From: Pandoraea pnomenusa
GTDB taxonomy: Bacteria; Pseudomonadota; Gammaproteobacteria; Burkholderiales; Burkholderiaceae
Direction of reading: 5' to 3'
DNA: 64,000 bases
Assembly: GCF_000767615.3 (NCBI RefSeq)
Contig: NZ_CP009553.3
Coordinates: forward strand, 3,348,001-3,412,000
Shown: piece by piece, positions 59,764 to 64,000 of the stretch
Layout of the letters: every line of letters begins with the position of its first letter
How positions within the stretch are numbered: the stretch's first letter is position 1
Notes under the pieces: model-generated
Seen by the model: only the letters and a program-made list of their open reading frames with translations
Databases searched by the model: none
Told to the model about the DNA's origin: nothing
Position numbers and translations under genes: made by a program

Positions 59764-60768
59764 TTACCAGGTCAGCACGATCTTGCCGACGTGCGTGCTC
59801 GTTTCCATCAGGGCATGGGCCTTGTCCGCCTGCTCGGCAGGGAACGTCTGATAGATCACCGGGCGGATCTTTCCCGCCGAGAACAACGGCCAAACCTTTT
59901 CGTGGAGTTGCTTCGCGATCGCGGCCTTGAAGGCGACGGAGCGCGGACGCAGCGTCGAGCCGGTCACCGTCAGCCGGCGGCGCAGCAACGCCCCCATGTC
60001 CAGCGTGGCCTTGCTTCCGCCCAGCAGCGCGATGATGGCGATGCGGCCATCGAATGCGAGCGCCTGGACTTCGCGCGGAAGATAGTCGCCCCCCACCATG
60101 TCGAGCACCACGTCCACGCCGCGATCCTGGGTGAGCGCCTTGGTCACCGCGACGAAATCCTCGGTCTTGTAATTGATGCCGCGCTCGGCACCGAGGGCCT
60201 CGCAGGCACGCGCCTTGTCGTCCGAGCCCGCGGTCGCGAACACACGATGGCCGAGCGCCACGCCGAGCTGGATCGCGGTCACGCCGATGCCGCTCGTGCC
60301 GCCCTGCACGAGCAGCGTCTCCTTCTCACCCGATTCGGTTTCGCCGAGATGCGCCCGATCGAACACATTGCTCCACACCGTGAAGAACGTCTCGGGCAAC
60401 GACGCCGCCTCCACGTCCGTGAGCCCGTCCGGCACAGGCAGCACCTGTGCGAGCGGTGCGGCACAGTACTCGGCGTAACCGCCGCCCTGCACGAGAGCGC
60501 ACACGCGCGAACCGATCTTCAGCCCCCAACGGTTGTCCGCACCGTCGAGCGCGCCTTCCACGATCTCGCCTGCTACTTCCAGCCCGGGCAGATCCGACGC
60601 CCCCGGCGGCACCGGATACTGACCGATGCGCTGGAGCACGTCCGGACGGTTCACACCCGACGCGCTGACCTTGATGAGTACTTCGCCCGGCTTCAGTTCG
60701 GGGCGTGGCCGCTCGGTGAGCTTGAGCACTTCCGGTGCACCGTACTGGCTGATCTCAATTGCCTTCAT
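59764..60768 (-). CDS. NAD(P)H-quinone oxidoreductase (PIG3/QOR family)
   Basis: A 334-residue zinc-free medium-chain dehydrogenase/reductase. The N-domain begins MKAIEISQYGAPEVLKLTERP and has the PIG3-like segment SGVNRPDVLQRIGQYPVPPGASDLPGLEVAG. The nucleotide-binding domain has LLVQGGTSGIGVTAIQLG and FATAGSDDKARACEALGAERGINY. PIG3-type enzymes reduce quinones with NADPH. It precedes tpiA by 148 bases, an arrangement common in Burkholderiales. Confidence 0.93.
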   Translation of the reverse strand: MKAIEISQYGAPEVLKLTERPRPELKPGEVLIKVSASGVNRPDVLQRIGQYPVPPGASDLPGLEVAGEIVEGALDGADNRWGLKIGSRVCALVQGGGYAEYCAAPLAQVLPVPDGLTDVEAASLPETFFTVWSNVFDRAHLGETESGEKETLLVQGGTSGIGVTAIQLGVALGHRVFATAGSDDKARACEALGAERGINYKTEDFVAVTKALTQDRGVDVVLDMVGGDYLPREVQALAFDGRIAIIALLGGSKATLDMGALLRRRLTVTGSTLRPRSVAFKAAIAKQLHEKVWPLFSAGKIRPVIYQTFPAEQADKAHALMETSTHVGKIVLTW

Positions 60769-61105
60769 CGTGTCTGTCCTCGTTCCGTTGTCTGGTTGAC
60801 GATGGTTGCGCGCCCCGACGCACAGCGGCGGCCCGCGCCGGCGAGACCGCCCCCTCGTCCATGAAAATGGTGTAGAGCCGGTACCATATCACCGACTGGA
60901 CCGTCGCGTTGCCCGTCAGCGAGGTCAACCCGAAGGATCGCGATCTTTCAGGAGTATTCGAGACGTCCGCCTCGGACGATTCCGAGGCATCAAGCGGATT
61001 GGCTGGCGCGCCGCGTGCGATCAGTTCAATCTCACGCAGCGCGCCGGATTGGCCCCGGACGGGGCGAGTCTGTCGCGCGCGGCAACTCGAAGCGTCCGAG
61101 CGCAC
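60769..61105. other. 337-base gap upstream of the quinone oxidoreductase gene
   Basis: A minus-strand frame of 116 codons (60755-61105) spans it, but it overlaps the downstream start, has no ribosome-binding site and resembles no family I know. I treat the region as non-coding. It should contain the promoter of the oxidoreductase-tpiA-secG group. Confidence 0.4.
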
Positions 61106-61477
61106 TCAGCCCGCGCCTTCCGCCCCCTCGTCGATCAGTCCGTGCCGGATGGCATAGCCGATCAGCTCTGCGGCGTCGTCGAGCGCGAGCTTGTGCAGGA
61201 TATGCGCAACGTGCGAGGTGATTGCTCGCTCACTGGCATGCAGTGCGTGTGCAACTTCATTGACGGCCAGGCCGTCGACAAGCATGTGAAACACTTCTTT
61301 TTCGCGAACCGACAGCCGCTGATGCCTCGGCTCGTGGTCGCTTGCATCGGCACCGTGTTGCGTGCGCGCCGCCCGATGCGATGCCCGCGGTGGATCACGG
61401 CGCGCCCCTGGTTCGCGCCACCCTGCGTCGGAAGCCGCCCGCGTTGCTGCCCGGCTTCGTCCGCCTTCGAGTTTCAT
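61106..61477 (-). CDS. Small LuxR-type helix-turn-helix protein
   Basis: A 123-residue protein with a basic, Arg/Ala-rich N-terminus (1-52) and a C-terminal LuxR/FixJ-type DNA-binding domain (about 54-112: LSVREKEVFHMLVDGLAVNE then ASERAITSHVAHILHKLALD). It has no receiver or autoinducer domain, so it is a stand-alone HTH regulator of the GerE type. The start is firm: AGGAGG lies five bases before the ATG at 61477. Neighbours give no clear target. A decayed two-component regulator is an alternative reading of the arginine-rich lead. Confidence 0.8.
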   Translation of the reverse strand: MKLEGGRSRAATRAASDAGWREPGARRDPPRASHRAARTQHGADASDHEPRHQRLSVREKEVFHMLVDGLAVNEVAHALHASERAITSHVAHILHKLALDDAAELIGYAIRHGLIDEGAEGAG

Positions 61478-61724
61478 GCCCGCCTCCTATTGTGTACACC
61501 GACTCATCCGAACCGTGCGCCGCGACGCGCGGCGCGCGAACGGCGTCGCCCATTGTGCGGCAAGGAACGCATGTTCGTAACTTCGGGGAAGCTGATCGTA
61601 ACGGCGGGCCCGATTGCCTCTGCCTAACAGGAACGCCTGCCTCGGCGTGCCACATACCGGCGCAACGCTCGGCAACGCATGGGCCACGAGCGGCCACCTC
61701 CCCGGTGAGCGCTCGCTCACCTGC

Positions 61725-63734
61725 TCACCCGGCGCGCGCGGCGGCGTCGCCGGAGCCCTCGGCACCGGCGGTGCCATCCACGCTCGGGGCCAGCACGAAG
61801 AGACCGCGCCCGCCGTGCTTGGCGTCGTACAACGCCCGGTCGGCGGCTTCGAACAACATGTCGGGCGTCTTGTCCTCGCCGCTCGCCACCATCGCCACCC
61901 CCACGCAGGCGCCGACCGTCACCTCTCCCACCGAGAGCGCCATTGGCCGCGAGGCGGCATCGAGAATCGACAACGCCGTACGCTCGACATCGAGCGCATC
62001 GTGAACGTCGCGCATGATCACGGCAAACTCGTCGCCACCGAAGCGAGCGAGCACGTCGCCCTCTCGCACGTTCGCCACGAGCCGTTTGGCCAGGCGCCGC
62101 AACAACTCGTCGCCCAGCGCGTGTCCCCATGTGTCGTTGACCAGCTTGAAGCGATCGAGGTCGACGAACAGCAATGCCTGCGCCCCCGCGCCTTCACGCG
62201 CGCGGCGAACGGCGGCGGCGAGCGCCTGATCGAAGCCCTTGCGATTGAGCAGCCCCGTCAGGTGGTCGGTATGCGATTCGCGTCGCCAGCGCCGCTCGTT
62301 CGTGCGCTCGATGGTGATGTCGCGCACGAACAGGTGCACGCCGGCGAGCACGTTTTGCGTCGCCCATTCCGGCTGATAGCTCACTTCGAAACAACGGTAG
62401 GCGGCGCCCTCGCCGAAGTCCCATGTGAACGTGGCCGCCTCGCCCGCGAACGCCCGCGCAAGGTGCGGCGCGAATTCGCGGTACAACGAAACGCCAAGCA
62501 ACTCCCGCGCAGTCGCCCCCAGGATCTGGTCTCGCCGGCGACGCAGGCGTGTCTCGCACGCGCGGTTGACGAACGCGAATCGCTCATCGCCGTCGAGATA
62601 GGCCACGAGGTACGGCACACGGTCGGCGATTTCCTGCATGCGGCGTACGCTCGCGCGTGCCGCCTCGCGCGACACTTCGAGCGCCTCGGTCCGTTCGCCC
62701 AGACGCTCCATCATGTCGCGAAATGCATTCGCCAGCGCACCGATCTCGTCGGCACGCTGCACCGGCAATGACTGCATGGCCCGCATGTCGCCCCCGCTGC
62801 GAGCCACCAGAACGCGAAGCTTGTCGAGCGGGCGCAGCAGGCACCGCGCCACGCACCACATCACCAGGGCCGTCATTGCGATCGCCGCGATCGCCAGCAA
62901 GATGACACGCCGACGCACGCGCGCAAGCGGATCGAAGGCTTCGGCGCCGGGCAGCACGGCCACGACCGTCCAGCCGGTCGCGGCCATCGGTGCGCGGGCG
63001 ACGAGCGGATGCATGTGAAGCCATTCGTTCGATCCGCCGTCGCGCACGCCGCAAAGCGTCTGCACCGGCCCCACGGGCGAGAGGATCCTGGTGACGTCGG
63101 CCTGGATCACATAGCGCGGCGGACTGTCGTTGGAGATGAGGCAATACCGTCCCGTCTGGCCGACGGCGTTGCTGGCCAGATCGACGATGAAGTTCTGTCG
63201 CAGCAAATTGACGGCGCCGCCGATGACGCCGATCAGCTTCCCCTGCTTGTCGGTGACGGGCACAGCCAGCACGATGCCGGGCGAGTTGGTGATCTTGCCC
63301 GCGATCACGCTCGATGCCGCCTGCGGCGCGCCCGCAAGCAACTGTCGGAAATAATCGCGGTCCGCGATGTTGATGGCGGTGGTCGCGAAGGTCGAATCGT
63401 AGCGCATGTGTCCGTCGAGGTCGGCCACGAAGAGCGTGTTGAACGTCTCGGGCATGGACACGGACATGTTGGCGAACGATTCGAACTGAGCCGGTGTCAA
63501 CGTGCGGGGATCGCCGATATTCCTCGCCATGCGGTGCAGCGCGAGGAATTTTCCGCGCATCTTGTCGTCGAGCTGATCGGCCACGAGCTTGACCTGCGTG
63601 TCGAGCTGGGCCTGCAGCGAGTTTCGCAATTCACCGTAGACGAAAAACTCGATGCCGACGGCTACGCCGACGATCAATACCATGGAAACGAGCGCGGTCA
63701 TGGCCGCAACCCGCCCCTTCAACGACTTCACCAT
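61725..63734 (-). CDS. Membrane diguanylate cyclase with Cache, HAMP, PAS and GGDEF domains
   Basis: A 669-residue sensor enzyme producing cyclic di-GMP. It has a transmembrane helix at 8-33, a periplasmic Cache-type sensor at about 40-270 (DLDGHMRYDSTFATTAINIA, ADRDYFRQLL), a second helix at 276-300, HAMP at about 300-350, a PAS domain at 365-478 and a GGDEF domain at about 487-650. The active-site motif is intact (RFGGDEF, GGDEF at 566-570). The inhibitory site RxxD is present at 557-560, five residues ahead. The cyclase is therefore probably active and subject to product inhibition. The C-terminal 20 residues are Gly/Ala-rich. No EAL domain. Confidence 0.93.
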   Translation of the reverse strand: MVKSLKGRVAAMTALVSMVLIVGVAVGIEFFVYGELRNSLQAQLDTQVKLVADQLDDKMRGKFLALHRMARNIGDPRTLTPAQFESFANMSVSMPETFNTLFVADLDGHMRYDSTFATTAINIADRDYFRQLLAGAPQAASSVIAGKITNSPGIVLAVPVTDKQGKLIGVIGGAVNLLRQNFIVDLASNAVGQTGRYCLISNDSPPRYVIQADVTRILSPVGPVQTLCGVRDGGSNEWLHMHPLVARAPMAATGWTVVAVLPGAEAFDPLARVRRRVILLAIAAIAMTALVMWCVARCLLRPLDKLRVLVARSGGDMRAMQSLPVQRADEIGALANAFRDMMERLGERTEALEVSREAARASVRRMQEIADRVPYLVAYLDGDERFAFVNRACETRLRRRRDQILGATARELLGVSLYREFAPHLARAFAGEAATFTWDFGEGAAYRCFEVSYQPEWATQNVLAGVHLFVRDITIERTNERRWRRESHTDHLTGLLNRKGFDQALAAAVRRAREGAGAQALLFVDLDRFKLVNDTWGHALGDELLRRLAKRLVANVREGDVLARFGGDEFAVIMRDVHDALDVERTALSILDAASRPMALSVGEVTVGACVGVAMVASGEDKTPDMLFEAADRALYDAKHGGRGLFVLAPSVDGTAGAEGSGDAAARAG

Positions 63735-64000
63735 GCTGGCCCGTACGAGAGTAGCTTTATGCTGCTTTTGGTTTTTGGTGGCTTTTTGCGAGAGCTTACC
63801 ACCCGAAACGGCACATTTTTGGGAAACTTGAGCAAATTCGGCATTCGCGCGTCACACCTTGCGCGACACCGGGAAGCGACATCGCGAGGCGCTCGATACC
63901 GTCGCTCGGCGAACCCGTCGTAAAATTGCGCATCCAACGCGCCACGAGGGCGACGGGCGAGACAGTTGCCCCATTCGGCAGACGCACCGCCGCACCGCCC

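Noticed and set aside
60755..61105. 116-codon minus-strand frame upstream of the quinone oxidoreductase
   Set aside because: It overlaps the oxidoreductase start, lacks a Shine-Dalgarno sequence and matches nothing known to me.
63735..64000. Last 266 bases of the window searched for a gene start
   Set aside because: No frame with a ribosome-binding site or recognisable product; it is probably the promoter region of the diguanylate cyclase gene.

Overview
The window is about 64 kb of high-GC chromosome from a beta-proteobacterium, almost certainly a Burkholderiaceae member. Pandoraea is my best guess from gene order and protein style; this is inference, not a database result. It carries conserved Burkholderiales housekeeping blocks: leuC-entericidin-leuD, gltA-sdhE-sdhBADC-gntR beside mdh and acnA, and tpiA-secG-tRNA-Leu-nuoA..N-DUF2818-NUDIX. 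No phage, insertion sequence or CRISPR array is visible.

Layout. 1-2136 (minus): leucine biosynthesis (leuD cut by the window edge, an entericidin lipopeptide, leuC). 2416-13686: TCA-cycle block with gltA, sdhE, sdhB, sdhA, sdhD, sdhC and a GntR regulator on the minus strand, then mdh, an exported MliC-like protein and aconitase on the plus strand. A consensus sigma-70 promoter with flanking palindromes lies in the GntR/mdh divergent gap. 14043-22959: DNA alkylation repair (Ada-AlkA fusion overlapping an Ogt-type methyltransferase), a DUF2863 protein, trmB, an exported protein with a lysine-rich tail, an M14 carboxypeptidase, yaaA, a lone PIN protein and an aminotransferase. 23095-27889 (minus): an accessory module of GlxA-type regulator, SDR, MFS pump, AhpD-like protein and a glutathione transferase. 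28397-35083 (plus): an acyl-CoA catabolic run of 3-hydroxyacyl-CoA dehydrogenase, enoyl-CoA hydratase, histidine phosphatase, APH-type phosphotransferase, acyl-CoA dehydrogenase and glutathione transferase. 35510-35848: YegP-like protein.

36181-41031 encodes a 1616-residue protein that I read as a large toxin or effector. It has a dermonecrotic-toxin (DUF6543-like) region, a hydrophobic segment and a C-terminal YopT-like cysteine-protease domain with a Cys-His-Asp triad. It is the most unusual gene here and stands alone among housekeeping genes.

41045-63734 (minus): MaoC-like hydratase, DUF1178, NUDIX hydrolase, DUF2818, the complete 14-gene complex I operon (nuoN to nuoA), tRNA-Leu(GAG), secG, tpiA, a quinone oxidoreductase, a small LuxR-type protein and a diguanylate cyclase.

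Together the central genes link the TCA cycle (citrate synthase, aconitase, succinate and malate dehydrogenases) to NADH and succinate oxidation by complexes I and II. The acyl-CoA run would feed acetyl-CoA and reduced cofactors into it.
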